64,000 nucleotides of DNA from NCBI RefSeq assembly GCF_027943255.1, contig NC_072895.1, forward strand, positions 45,172,001-45,236,000, given 5' to 3'. Source of the DNA: Anastrepha obliqua (lineage: Eukaryota; Arthropoda; Insecta; Diptera; Tephritidae). The position numbers and the translations under genes are program-made. Numbering within the stretch: position 1 is the stretch's first letter; each line of letters opens with the position of its first letter. This document shows positions 21,518 through 32,459 of this stretch, piece by piece. The notes under the pieces are model-generated. The model saw nothing but the letters and a program-made list of their open reading frames with translations, was not told the origin of the DNA and made no database searches.

Positions 21518-22535
21518 AATAACTTCAATAAAAAAGGTTTCACTTATAGACACATTTTTTCCACCAATCCTATTACAATGCCTTCGGCCGCGAAAATTCA
21601 CGCATCGCACTGATAAATGAAATATTTGATGGTTGCCATCCAGTCGCCCTGTGATTTAGTAAACCTTAGGAGTACAATAGATAACCAAATATCCAAGTAC
21701 AGTACAATTGGTGCACATTTCTATCCATGAAGCATCCACACATACTCACGTTGCTCAGCGTAAAACAAAAAGAACAAAGCACACACCTAAAACACCATCC
21801 TCTTGTATAGCAGGAAAATACCTCAATTCCTTACTTGAAGAAAAATTTCCTTATTATTTTCTCCTTCTCTTTGTTTAGTCATTTCCATTGTCGTGGAGTG
21901 AAATAGTAACTCTTTACACGAACGTTATTTGTTTCTTTATTTGCTTTGGCTTTGCACTTGTTTCCCTTTGGCACTCAAAAGATTTCAAGCACAATGCACA
22001 TGCGCAAGAGTATAAATACAAATACGAACATGCGCATGAGCAAAAGCTGGAAAACAAACCGGAACTACGATTCTACTATGCATCAATGTATAAATGCTCC
22101 CTGTTGTTGTGTTAGTGTGTATTTACTTACCTTCCACGTTGAGTGGTACGCACAAAGTCATATATGGAAGAAAAAAAACTGCGCAACAAAACACAGGTTC
22201 ATTCAAATACGAATTTGCAAGCGGAACAAGCTGTGGAACAATGCAGTATTGTACTTCACGATGGAAAAACAATGGCAACAAAAACAACAGCTTTGGTGTT
22301 TACCTTTTCTTTTGATTTTGTTCTTTCTTATTACTCTTCTTTTTTTGCTTTCTTTTACTATTTACTGCACATGTCGAGTGAAATTGTGTGCATTTTAATT
22401 GTTGGCAGTCATATGAGTAGTACCTAAAAACAATTACAATGCTTTGCAATGATAAAAAACTATGCATCCCAGCTGGGAAAAGCCAAACTAGTATGGAAAC
22501 ATTATAATTCAGATTTCAGATTAGAGAATAATGTA
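21518..22535. other. No gene recognised
   Basis: Several overlapping frames of 70-150 codons (21888-22427) are Lys/Asn/Tyr- and Phe-rich, with no domain, no signal of selection visible and no neighbours. I treat them as chance. Confidence 0.4.
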
Positions 22536-22539
22536 CAGG

Positions 22540-23245
22540 TATAGATTAGATTAGATTCTTTATAAGGTTCGTACTTCGGCCTCATGGTATTTTGTGCCCT
22601 CTACTCACCACTGTACTTCATCCAGATCCAGTTCCTTTTTTAAACTCAATATAGATCTGGTTTGGATTGAGCGTTTGTGCCTTTCTTCGGGCTCCAATTG
22701 GCCAAGATGTCTCAACCATCTTCGCGCTATAGCGCTGCATTCCAGGAGAAGATGCATTGGAGTCTCCTGAGATTGGTCGCAGAATGGACAGAAGTCCGTA
22801 AACCAAATCGCGATCATGTGCAGATAACCTGTGGGAATTCCCTTAAGCATTCTCAGTTTATTCTTTGGTTCTTTATACCTCTTTTGGTTCTTTAAACCTC
22901 TTTTGGTTGTACCCTCCCAGTAAGGATTTCGCCTGGCGTAGCTCCATAGCTTAGTGCCAGCAAACCTCCCTTAGTACTAGCTCTTCACATCTGAGCTTCT
23001 CCTTGGAGCAAGGAAGGGCTCGGGTTTATATTAAAGGCGAGGCCGCAGCCTCCTCGCCAAAGCGTCGGCTATTTCGTTCCAAGTTGTACCCCTGTGTCCT
23101 GGGACCCAAATTAACCGGATGCAATTGTGCATTCCTAGTAGATTCAGTTTCTCGATACACTCAAGGACCAGTAAGGATTTGATCTCACAGGACGATATGG
23201 CCCCATGAGTGCCGCCTAACTGTCACTAAGAATAGCAATTCACTA
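22540..23245 (-). pseudogene. LINE 3' end: RNase H tail and Cys/His knuckle
   Basis: Minus strand from 23245: decayed RNase H, then WVPGHRGTTWNEIADALARR, a degraded linker, then the open frame 22850-22605 with GYLHMIAIWF, CPFCDQSQETPMHLLLECSA and ARRWLRHLGQL. This is the HCC-type knuckle at the end of many non-LTR polyproteins. The 3' end is followed on plus by TAGATTAGATTAGATT (22543-22558), so on the element strand the copy ends in an (AATCT)n tail. Confidence 0.7.
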
Positions 23246-23249
23246 ATTT

Positions 23250-23689
23250 CGGATGTTTTGTGTCTAAGTTTAACTCTGCACGGTCAGTTACTAACCCGAC
23301 AGGTATCCAGCCTTGTGCTAGACAGCTACGGCGACGGTGTTGATTGGTGAGAACCAGCGATTGTTTCTTCTCGACGATCTCCTCGTTTTACTGTTTTTGA
23401 TGCTGAGTCTGTGGTGACTAACCCACTCATTCTTTCAGCATTTAAGGCTGATTCGTGGTGCACCCCACGGCTGGTGGGTGGCTCATCTTCCTCACGGGCG
23501 TGTTCCTCAAAGAGCGACACTTTTGTCTCTGAGAGTCCCGCAAGGAGAGCCCCAGCTTTTTACTGCCTTTTTGTTGTTGTTGTTGCATTTATTGCGGATT
23601 TAACGGAGAATCTCTATTGCTAACAAGAACTACCTTAGACTTAGTAGGTAGTTGAATAGTAAAGTCCTCTCGCGACGGTCAAAACTAAC
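23250..23689. other. Unassigned, possibly LINE 5' (ORF1-like) sequence
   Basis: The minus frame 23520-23326 (SLFEEHAREEDEPPTSRGVH...) is charged and Ser/Thr-rich like some LINE ORF1 proteins, but I see no zinc knuckle. A short TTG run lies at 23570-23583. Confidence 0.25.
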
Positions 23690-24090
23690 ACTTTATAAGG
23701 CTTTCATCATGCCCGTATGGCACAGAAGCTTGGACGATCCCAACATCCGATGAGAATTCCATTGGAGTATTTGAGGGAGCAATTCTGCGACAAATTTGGA
23801 TCTTTGCACGTTGGCGACGGTGAATATCGCAGACGGTGGAACAATGAGTTGTACGAGCTTTAGGACAACATGGGCATGTTGCATCGAATAAAGACCCAGC
23901 GGCTCCGCTGGCTAAGTCATGCCGTCCGAACGGATACAAAGCTCAGAGATAGAGCATTCGATGCGATACCAGCAGATGGTCACAGAAGAAAGGAAGGCCT
24001 CCTCTGCGTTGAAAAGATCAGGTGGTGTGTCACTGGGTGCCTCCAACTGGCAAAAGTTATCGCGAAAAATAAACGACGGGCATGATTTGT
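23690..24090 (+). pseudogene. RTE-type LINE C-terminal fragment
   Basis: Plus frames read EAWTIPTSDENSIGVFEGAI, LHVGDGEYRRRWNNELYEL and MLHRIKTQRLRWLSHAVRTD (RTE-type 'RLRWLGHVVRM' signature), then RRKEGLLCVEKIRW with frame changes between them. The same segment survives on the minus strand at 1481-1640, so the two are copies of one family. Confidence 0.65.
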
Positions 24091-24094
24091 TGAA

Positions 24095-24604
24095 CTCGGT
24101 CAAAATTGCTTAAGAGTTTATCGCCCCAATCTAGAATAAGCAGAAAGTGAATGCTTTAGATTTTATTTCTTTATTAGTTTTTCGTTATTTTTTTTTTAGG
24201 ATTACTTAATTACTTATGAGCTTTAACAAATTTTTGATTATTTGAGCAGTTATTAAGTAGAAATATAAAATATAATATTTTAAAACATTGGAATTCAGTT
24301 GAGATTTTTTTCTTACATTCTAACTGGTCTAAACTGATCTGCTTTTTACCACCCACTGTTTAGGTTATTTGATGAGACAGCACTAGCTTGAAAAATAGTC
24401 CTACGGCACAGCCGTTAATTACTACATAGTAGGGAGAGCGTAAACTATTAGCTACAGAACTTCAGGGATTTATTAACTGGTTCAGTGCAAAGCTTTCGTA
24501 TTGTCGACATCTCTCCATATAATTTAAGTACAAGAGCATTAATTCTATAATACAATCACATATTACTTTAGATTGCTAGTTTGTTTTCTAAAAACGTTCG
24601 TTCT
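24095..24604. other. No gene recognised
   Basis: AT-rich with chance frames only. Confidence 0.4.
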
Positions 24605-24620
24605 TTAAAAAAAATAAATA

Positions 24621-24913
24621 ATTGGCGCGTACACTTCTGTTAGGTGTTCGGCCGAGCTCCTCCTCCTATTTGTGGTGTGCGTCTTGATGTTGTTCCACAA
24701 ATGTTTCAAGCCGACTCCGAACCGCAGATATTTTTATGAGGAGCTTTTTCATGGCAGAAATACACTCGGAGGTTTGCCATTGCCTGCCGAGGGGCGACCG
24801 CTATTAGAAAAATGTTTTTATTAATTTTGCTTTCACCGAGATTCGAACCAACGACCTCTCAGTGAATTCCGAATGGTGATCACGCACCAACCCATTCGGC
24901 TACGGCGGCCGCC
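24621..24913 (-). repeat. SINE, full length, minus orientation
   Basis: The head at right (reverse complement of GGCGGCCGCCGTAGCCGAAT...) includes a tRNA-like A box and B box (AGATTCGAACC on plus at ~24839). The body includes CATGAAAAAGCTCCTCATAA on the element strand, and the tail at left ends in the A/T-rich run 24605-24620. It is the same family as 57851. Confidence 0.85.
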
Positions 24914-24936
24914 GTACAATGACAAAATCTTTCTTC

Positions 24937-25145
24937 TTTACATGACGCAGTTCCTGACAGGACATGGTTGTTTTAGAGAATATCTTCACAAGTAAGTCCA
25001 TGAAGATGGAGGGATGTAAAATAAAATATGTTCTGCACTTTCATTTGCCTTGACACAAAAGAACATATTACTCCATCTTCATGGACTTACTTGTGAAGAT
25101 ATTATCTAAAACAACCATGTCCTGTCAGGAACTGCGTCATGTAAA
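24937..25145. repeat. 74-bp inverted duplication (hairpin) at a LINE end
   Basis: Arms 24937-25010 and 25072-25145 are inverse copies with one mismatch in 74 (G at 24977 against T in the partner). The 61-nt loop contains a further short pairing (ATATGTTCT/AGAACATAT). The right arm is LINE coding sequence, so the left arm is its inverted duplicate. Confidence 0.85.
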
Positions 25146-25560
25146 AGTCAACATTACTATGATTTCTATCGACCCATGCCCTCACATTTCTAACGAGTCT
25201 GTGCGTCGATATTCCTATGGTTTTTAGGTCTCAGCATCTTTACAATTTAGCTAGAATTTTGGACCTGTCTTTTTGCATTCCTTAGTTGCTACTAACCTGC
25301 CAAGGCTTCTGCTTTTGTCGAACATTCTCTTACTTTCCAAAGCCATTATATCTGGGGGCATTATGCCAGAAACGATTCCGATAGCTTCATGGTATACAAA
25401 ACGAAATGCGCTTGAGACACTTATAGCCTTCAGAAGAAACAGAGATTTTGTAATCTTGGCCTATGTTTCATATTTTTTGCTTGTCCCTACACAGGTGCTG
25501 CATACATCACAATGGACTGTGTAACTTTTGCCAGCAGTAGCCTCCTGTTCTTACTTGGAG
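25011..25560 (-). pseudogene. R1-like LINE fragment: end of RT through C-terminal domain
   Basis: The minus strand reads RRLLLAKVTQSIVMYAAPVW, ISVSSAFRFVYHEAIGIVSG, MPPDIMALESKRMFDKS, then after frame breaks MTQFLTGHGCFR-YLHK--HEDG and ANESAEHILFYIPP. This order (thumb 'YAAPVW', 'SAYRTVSTEA..IAG.PPID', 'LTGHGCF..YLH', Cys/His block) is that of R1-like LINEs. Several frameshifts and stops are present. Confidence 0.6.
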
Positions 25561-26015
25561 TTTGTGAGTGCGTGTGTGTAGCTCGTTTGACTTTTAACTT
25601 TAAGGGCATTCAGTGCACTTTTGTAATATTTTTTACCTGGAAGTACAATGGAGCTCAATAATGTTGGATAATTCAAAGCGAAAACACTGAGATGATTGCC
25701 TGTTTCGACCCATACAAATATACTTTTCTATTTTTTACACTTTTTCAAATAAAAAATGCCAAATTATACTACGATTACAGCTTTTACGGAAATATGGCAA
25801 TAGGGCATATTAACACGTTTTGACAATTTCTTGGTAAGTCATTTAATTTTTACAATTTTTTTATCAATTTTTTTATCAAATATTTCATATATTATATACA
25901 AAAAAATGCAATAAAAGGCAACGAATTCGCTGATAAGCGTGCAAATAAAGCACGGATGCAGCCACAACATTTTTTTAACCACCTGACTCTAAAAAATCTA
26001 CTGATACATGCGTCA
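25561..26015. other. No gene recognised
   Basis: AT-rich with chance frames only. Confidence 0.4.
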
Positions 26016-26331
26016 AATTACTTAGCCGCCAAACTCGCGCACGATTAGGTCACCTATCATCCTACTACAAATAATCTCCTCGGTACTAAAACAATTTCCG
26101 ATCAGATTTTCTTTGCAGAGGTATCAGACCCTTTCTAGAATTTGATATTCAATTCCCACACATTAGATAGTTACTTACTAAATGGAGCCTCGAAGCCACC
26201 ATGCTCATACTGCAAAAGACAAGATTTATCACATCTCCTGGACGAATTCCCTGGACTAAGCCAGATGTGAACAACAATTTTTGGCAACAGCAAACCCCCT
26301 GACCAACGGAAATCAGCAAACTCAGATAGTA
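26016..26331 (+). pseudogene. LINE 3' coding end, host of a mariner insertion
   Basis: The plus strand reads SQTRARLGHLSSYY, then YLLNGASKPPCSYCKRQDLS and HLLDEFPGLSQM: a Cys/His knuckle of the same general type as in the LINE at 30237 (HLLSGSPKPTCPFCGSNE). The sequence ends at the TA where the mariner at 26332 inserted. Confidence 0.6.
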
Positions 26332-27646
26332 CTACTGTGGGCAAAAAGTAAGGTGAATTTATTTGTCAAACTTCGCGGGATTAAAATTTCGCTCTAGTTA
26401 TTTTTTTCATGAGTTGGCAGCACTGTTAATAACATCTGGACCAACTTCCCTGTGAAAGTCATTATAAGTTATATATTTACGCTTGTGTTTACCAAACGAC
26501 CAAGAGTGCATTTTTCGATTTTTACAATGTCTGATTTGATTGAGCAAAGAAGTGCCATCAAATTTTGTTTGCGGAATGAAATTTTGGCTGCGGAAACGTT
26601 TAGCATGTTGCAGAAGGCATTTGGTGATTCGACCATGTCGCAGAAAAATGTTTATAAGTGGTACAAACACTTCAAAGAGGGTCGAGAACGTGTTGGTGAC
26701 TTGGAGCGCTCCGGACGACCATCGACGTCAACAGATGACCAACACGTCAATAAAGTGAAGGAGTTAGTGCTCAAAAATCGTCGGTTGACTGTTAAAGACG
26801 TTACTGATATGATCGGAATATCAGAAGGATCTGTGAAAACCATTTTGAAAGACCATTTGGGCCTACGAAAAGTCAAATCTCGTTTGGTACCGAAAACTCT
26901 CAATTTCTTGGAAAAAAGTCGTCGTGTTGATGTGTGTGAAACAATGCTTTCAGACTATCAGAACAAGTTCAAATGCATCATTACGGGAGATGAGACTTGG
27001 ATTTATGCTTACGACCCTGAAACAACCGACCAATCAAGCGAATATCGTGCTAAAGGCGAGGCCAGACCGAAAAGAGCACGTCAAAGTCGTTCAAAAATAA
27101 AGGTCATGATGACAATTTTTTTCGATTTTCGTGGTGTGGTGCACTATGAACTCCTTCCACCTGGCCAAACTGTTAATAAGGAATATTATTTGAGCGTTAT
27201 GCGTCGTTTACGTGAAGCAATTCGTCTAAAAAGACCAGAATTATGGGCCAACAACTCTTGGTTTTTGCATCACGATTATGCACCGTCTCACACTGCACTC
27301 GTTCTTCATGACCATTTCGCCAAAAATTCCACGCATATCGTTCCGCAACCACCGTATTCGCCTGATTTGGCTCCGTGTAACTTTTGGCTATTCCCAAAAC
27401 TCAAAAGACCACTCCGGGGAACGCGTTTCGAGTCGATTAAGGAGATAAAAGCTGAATCGAAGAAGGTGCTGATGGCTATACCGGAAATGGACTATTTGGC
27501 ATGTTTCGGGGATTGGAAAAATCGTTGGCACAAGTGTAGTTTTCCTCGAGAGTAGATTATTTTGAAGGGGATGAAATTGATTTACAAGAATAAATAAAGA
27601 TTTTTCATTTTACAACCTAATTCCCCTTACTTTTTGCCCACAGTAG
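26332..27646 (+). mobile_element. Mariner element with nearly intact transposase, 1315 bp
   Basis: Left end CTACTGTGGGCAAAAAGTAA (26332). The right end read on minus is CTACTGTGGGCAAAAAGTAA (27646). TIR identity continues (GGTGAATT against GGGGAATT). TA lies at 26330-26331 and 27647-27648. It is the best-preserved DNA transposon in the window. Confidence 0.95.
26527..27555 (+). CDS. Mariner transposase, long open frame, predicted catalytically dead (DD34N)
   Basis: 342 codons from MSDLIEQRSAIKFCLRNEIL, chosen over an in-frame Met at 26452 because it matches the family start. Two N-terminal HTH units: WYKHFKEGRERVGDLERSGR, then ELVLKNRRLTVKDVTDMIG. Linker LVPKTLNFLEKSRR. D1 is in ITGDETWIYAYDPET, D2 in HHDYAPSHTA, and the third site reads YSPDLAPCNFWLF. 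Residue 35 after D2 is Asn (codon AAC at ~27376-27378), where DD34D enzymes need Asp. A frameshift just after WHKC (near 27540) also replaces the usual C-terminus; the expected DYFEGDEIDLQE is readable in another frame at 27559-27594. A transposase needs all three acidic residues for metal binding, so cleavage is not expected, though TIR binding might persist. Confidence 0.9.
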   Translation: MSDLIEQRSAIKFCLRNEILAAETFSMLQKAFGDSTMSQKNVYKWYKHFKEGRERVGDLERSGRPSTSTDDQHVNKVKELVLKNRRLTVKDVTDMIGISEGSVKTILKDHLGLRKVKSRLVPKTLNFLEKSRRVDVCETMLSDYQNKFKCIITGDETWIYAYDPETTDQSSEYRAKGEARPKRARQSRSKIKVMMTIFFDFRGVVHYELLPPGQTVNKEYYLSVMRRLREAIRLKRPELWANNSWFLHHDYAPSHTALVLHDHFAKNSTHIVPQPPYSPDLAPCNFWLFPKLKRPLRGTRFESIKEIKAESKKVLMAIPEMDYLACFGDWKNRWHKCSFPRE

Positions 27647-27648
27647 TA

Positions 27649-27785
27649 ATAACGCTTGATTCAAATTTCAAATCTTAACTAAACTAAATATATAAGTTTA
27701 CTTTCATCCGATATATCACCACGTTGTGCATACTTAATGTAAATTATCTCTAAAACAGACTTATAAATAAAGTCTTTTCTAATTA
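27649..27785. other. Spacer
   Basis: Short AT-rich spacer between two transposons, presumably eroded LINE flank. Confidence 0.3.
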
Positions 27786-28270
27786 AAGGGTACTTTTTCC
27801 TATAGGATTTCTTTGATAGATCACGTGCGACTAATGCCAAATTAAATACATATTTTTTCAGTACTCATTGACATTTTATTGTGAAAAGGCTTACGTCTCA
27901 ACAACGTTTACAAATCGTACAATTGTATGATATTACGAAAATCGCCACCCTGTGAAAAGTACTCATCGCGCGCTCAGGCCAACTTATGAACCTTAGGACT
28001 TTTATGTAAGATCTAAATGCTTTGTGGATAAAACAGCTTCGATTGAGGCATTGGAAGCCAATATTACTAAAGCTATTCACGAGATACCGAGCGCAGCCCT
28101 ACAGAGAGTCATTCAAAATTGGTGTTTACGGATAACCGAATTACGGTGCAGTTGCGGCCAACATTTTGAAAGGGATTATCTTAAAAAAATAAATGCCATG
28201 AATAGTTCTGCACAAAAATAATAAAGGTTGGCTTATCAATTTGAATTTCCATTATTGTATTTCAATTTAA
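27786..28270 (+). mobile_element. DD41D-type element, internally deleted remnant
   Basis: It starts AAAGGGTA after TTA at 27784. The N-terminal transposase text (SQQRLQIVQLYDYYENRHP, then KSTHRALRPTYE at 27897-27990) is joined directly to C-terminal text (SKCFVDKTASIEALEANITK, 28015 on). Nearly all of the catalytic core is gone. The 3' 250 bp match the inverse of 43690-43960, so it is the same family as the element at 43680. Confidence 0.7.
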
Positions 28271-28499
28271 ATTGCGATACCTCTAAATTGGTTATTTATA
28301 ATTATTACACTTATAAATGAATAAATTAATTAATTGAACAAATTTTTATGAAATAAAAAAATATCGAGTAAGCACTTTTATAGTCCATTGAATTTTTTTG
28401 CAATAAAGTGCAAATATCAAATGGCCCAAAAATTGGTTTTATTTTTTAATAATTTTTGTTCGGCTGTCGGTTATGCACGTTTTCTCCATACAACGAATA

Positions 28500-28600
28500 C
28501 GCAATTAAACAAAGTGCTTCGAAAATTTGAATAGACGTATGCAAAAGTGTATTGATCACCATCGAAAATATTTTGGAACAATAAAAGGTCGTTTTGAACC
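28500..28600 (+). pseudogene. Possible mariner C-terminal scrap
   Basis: The plus strand reads CFENLNRRMQKCIDHHRKYF, close to the C-terminus of mariners such as the one at 44332 (FDNWFKRVQKYIDLHGAYFE). Nothing else of the element is seen. Confidence 0.4.
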
Positions 28601-28604
28601 ACCA

Positions 28605-29690
28605 GTGTTAATTTACCCATTGTTACGCCAGAAATATAAATACCAACTCTCGTATTAGTTTTTTTACCGCAAGGCCCACAATATATATTAAATAGTGTAA
28701 ACAGTAGCTAACTTAAACGAAAATATAAAAACGAAACATTAAGTTCTTTCTATAATAAAATAAAAATTAAACCATCATAGAGCTGAAAATAAAATAGTGT
28801 AAGGAAATGGATTTAGAAATAGCGTCACAAAAGTGTGAGTAGAGGAATATAAAAAGTAATAAATTTCAAGCGAAAAACTCTTAACAAGAATGATAACGAT
28901 TTTTCTGTATTTTATTTTTATAAGCTGCGCTCCGTATTTACTCTTCCATCCTTTGACAAATTCAACAAAAGACTCGACACCCCCCTGTGGCATTTCAGTA
29001 CTTTTAGATTTTTAAACTTCAACTCTTTTTCGCCCCTTTATAGCTGCAAGTACGCTCTGTTACTCAAAAAATCACTTTGCTGCTTCAGTGTTGTGTGCAG
29101 TGACTGTAATGGGTGTCCCTATTTGTGCGTTGATTTTTTTTAATACTAAAATATCCTTTCGTTTCCAAGAGACAGTTAATGTGACAGTCCCGTGAAAGTT
29201 AATGTTCTATTGGTAATAGGATAAACGTTCTTGTGACGTACTATAAATAACTAAAGCAAAAAACGTGTGAAAACGTCAAGTAATTCCACTACAATAAAGC
29301 AACTTCTGAAAAGGCACATATTCTAAAGATTTAATAAAAAATTGGAGCGAGAATTTAAATGGATAATTTCATCATAAAAATATGGGCACGCCTAGCGTAA
29401 TAAAAATTCATTTCATTCATTGCTCACGATGGGAATTGATAATGGATGCGGCTACACTGAAATTCCAGCAGTCTCTTATGCGCACAGTCAATCACGTCCG
29501 CACTCTTTTGTGGCCTTTTTGGGGTTGTAATGTATTCTGAAAATGGAGCCCTCATGCCCTTAATACATTTTTTCATGTTTTCCGCCACTCGAATTGTAAT
29601 GAATTAAAAAGGCCATAAACTTAATTTAGAAAATTTCTTTTATTCAACTCACAGTAAAAAATGTATGAAAATTATACAAAATTAAGAATC
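28605..29690. other. No gene recognised
   Basis: AT-rich with no domain or clear repeat. Confidence 0.4.
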
Positions 29691-29902
29691 AATTTACTTT
29701 TACTCGATCTGACCACCTTTTGCCTTGACTAAAGCCTTGAGGCCGTCCTGAAACGAATCGCAAGTTGCCCGTATGTGACTTGCAGGTACAGGGTGGCTGA
29801 TGAAAGCCGCTACCAAAAAAAAATTGAATAACTTTTTTTCTTTTTAAGTTATCTGTTCCATTTTTGTTTTAATTTGCAGATTGATCTTTAAAATTTATTA
29901 AA

Positions 29903-30235
29903 ATGGATAACTGGGACACACAAACAAGAATTTGGATAGTCCGCCGCTATCACGCACTGGAGTCCGTAGTTTTGGTACAGAGAGAGTACAGGCGGATGTT
30001 TGGCGGCGACCCCCCGAGCAGATGGACCATAATGAGACTGGTGAATAATTTTGCTGAGCAAGGAACAGTCGCAAGAAGGCCTTATCATCGAAACCCACCA
30101 GTTCGAACGGAGGAAACGATCGCTGCTGTAGCTGCAGCTATACAAAGCAATCCAAGGGTTTCAACAAGAAGCTTATCTGCTCAACTTGGTGTCAGCCGAC
30201 AGTCTTTGCCAACAATAATGCACAAAGATTTAGAC

Positions 30236-30266
<31 letters not shown>

Positions 30267-31575
30267 TTAAAAGAGTAACAATTATAAATAACTATTCCAC
30301 TTAAAGAGCTAAAGCACTGGCTACTATGGCCTTCGGCTATTAGTATAATAAAAATGACAGCGGGTCTTATAGCCTTAACTTACATCTAGATACATAATCA
30401 CAAATCTTATTTAAATTGCATAACGTTGTCTGTTTGAGGAGTTCCGATGGTTTGATGCTTGAGAAAAAGGATGTTCTGATATTTTGTAGGGAAGGACAAG
30501 TATCTATCAGATGAAGTGTAAATTCGTGAAGTAAATTCGTTGGAGCCACAAAAAGGGCATGTAGGCTTCGGTGAACCGCTGAGCAGGTGGGCATGTGTCA
30601 TGAGTGTGTGACCGATTCTCAGTCGAGTAAAGATTTTTGCTTGGTGACATAATGCAGATGGAGGGTAGATATTTTTTCCCCCAAAGGGGTTAAAGTTTTT
30701 ATAAGGATGCTGATAAATGTTCCATTTAGTTGCTGCGTTATCTGCGGCAAGTTCTTTCGCTAGTATCTTTATGTCATTGCAAGTGATATAGTCAAATGTG
30801 TGTAGAGGTTCCTTATTCGCCCCTTTCGCTCTCTTGTCAGCTTTTTCGTTACCATTTATCCCAGAGTGCCCAGGAATCCAGAGTGCCGATTCGCTTGGAA
30901 TTTTGCCAGAAGATCCTGTAAATGGTGGAAGAAGACCAAAACATGTTAAACTGCCTTTTCATGTCTGATGAGGCCCATTTCGATTTAAACGGCAATGTGA
31001 ACAAACAAAATTGTCGAATATGGAGTACTTCTAACCCACAGATAATCCACGAGACGGAATTGCATCCTCTTTGCGTGACAGTGTGGTGTGCGGTTTCTTC
31101 ACGCTGTATTGTCGGGCCTTATTTTTTTGAAGAAAATGGTCACACCGTTACGGTTACTGGAGACCGTTATTTGAAAATGCTGAAAGAATTTTTCTATCCA
31201 GAACTACGCCGAAAGAGAATTCCTTTCAACTCTGTGTGGTTTCAATAAGATGGGGCAACGTCTCACATAGCCCAGACTGTTATGACAGAGTTGCGACGAA
31301 AATTTCCCAATAAACTGATTTCAAGAAACTCCGAATTTCGTTGGCCCCCCAGGTCGCCTGACCTTACTGCACCTGACTTTTTCTTGTGGGGTTTATGTAA
31401 ACAAGAAGTTTATGAAACAAAGCCAACAAATTTGGATGAACTAAAACAATCCATTCGGGCAACAATTGCGGCTATTCCTGTCGCAACTCTCAAAGCAGCA
31501 ATGAACAACTTTTTACTAAGATTCCGCTCTTGTGTCAACGAGCATGGGGGGGCATTTAAATTCAATTATTTTTAA
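29903..31575 (+). pseudogene. DD41D transposase, interrupted by LINE insertion and one stop
   Basis: The N-terminal half (29903-30232) reads MDNWDTQTRIWIVRRYHALE, then VARRPYHRNPPVRTEETIAA and VSRQSLPTIMHKDL. After the LINE it resumes at FCQKIL with one stop (TAA, ~30917), then MVEEDQNMLNCLFMSDEAHF (D1), the signature NVNKQNCRIW, VTVWCAVSSRCIVGPYFFEE, WFQ*DGATSHIAQ (D2, stop at 31247 in place of Gln) and SPDLTAPDFFLWG (D3). I count 41 residues between D2 and D3. The C-terminus FRSCVNEHGGAFKFNYF is complete. It has only two point stops and one insertion, so it is a recent copy. Confidence 0.88.
30237..30895 (-). mobile_element. 5'-truncated LINE 3' end nested in the DD41D element
   Basis: The minus strand is one uninterrupted frame from SALWIPGHSGINGNEKADKR (RNase H end, ~30880) through RLRIGHTLMTHAHLLSGSPK and TCPFCGSNEFTSRIYTSS to a TAA at ~30411, then a ~120-bp 3' UTR and an (AAAT)n tail (30237-30268 as TTTA repeats on plus). 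Truncation is inside RNase H. The open frame argues for a recent insertion. Confidence 0.8.
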
Positions 31576-31704
31576 AACTAGTTAAGCTACATTTAATAAA
31601 ATTTAATGACCTTCAACTTGAAAAAATAAATAAATGAATTCCATACACTAAAAAAAAAGTTATTTGAGTTTCTTAATGTAGCAAAATTCATCAGCCACCC
31701 TGTA

Positions 31705-32459
31705 TTTCGGCATACTCGCGGGCAATGGCTTTTTTCAGTGCCCCGAGACTAGTGAATATTTTAGTTCGCACCTTGCTCTCCAGAATATCCCAAAGAAAAT
31801 AATCCATCATGTGGACGTTCATTGTGTGGACATTATGAAGTCCAAGCATTGTTTTTTAGACATTCTTGATTCACTCGAGCTTTGTGAGACCATCGAAATG
31901 TTTGTCTGCCCTGCAAGCTCCAGAATACTTTCTCGATAATATTTCGCATTTACCTTGACGCTAGGCTCGATGACAATGATTGAAGAGCGCCCTGCCTCCT
32001 GGTGGTCAATCGATGACTCAAATTCTCGTGTGAATGGTCGGTCAAATAAACCCTATCGTTTTGGGAGTTAACGAATTGCTCAATATGAAAAAAATGTCTC
32101 ATCAGAAAACACAATGTTCGGAAATTGACCACTTTCGTCCAAGCGAAGCAACTCCTTCGCTCTCGCACGTCTGACTTGTTGCTGCTTTGATGTGAGATCA
32201 TCCGCCTTGTGCGTCCTTTAGGGCTTGCCTTTGAGATTATGTTTCAGTATGCGGCGGATTTTACTGCCAGATATTTTCAGTTCTTTCGCCCCTTGATTGG
32301 CATTTCGCCGGGGATTTCGCTCAAGTCGCTTCTTCTCTTTTTGAACCATTTCACGTGACGTTCAAGTATTTTGATGACCACCTCCATGACGTTTCGCGAT
32401 GCTACCAGTATCATTGTAACGAGTAATGGTGCGATAAACAAAAACTTTATTTACTTTAA
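31705..32459 (-). other. Middle part of the split Tc1-like element
   Basis: This is the coding-derived minus-strand segment between the two insertions, annotated under 29690-32960. It is noted here so that the stretch is not read as empty. Confidence 0.55.

Larger units (their letters stand above)
29789..31702 (+). mobile_element. DD41D-type transposon carrying a LINE insertion
   Basis: Left end CAGGGTGGCTGATGAAAGCC (29789). The right end read on minus is CAGGGTGGCTGATGAATTTT (31702). TA lies on both sides (29787-29788, 31703-31704). Without the ~660-bp LINE at 30237 the element would be about 1.25 kb, the normal size. It sits inside the Tc1-like element at 29690-32960. Confidence 0.92.

Noticed and set aside
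21888..22427. Four overlapping frames of 73-150 codons
   Set aside because: Overlapping one another in different frames, with K/N/F/L-rich composition and no domain; consistent with low stop density by chance.
24937..25145. microRNA precursor
   Set aside because: Stem of 74 bp is too long for a typical fly pre-miRNA, and the arm is LINE coding sequence; kept as an inverted duplication instead.
26452..26526. Upstream in-frame Met as start of the mariner transposase
   Set aside because: The extra 25 residues have no family counterpart; MSDLIEQRSAIKF aligns with known mariner starts.
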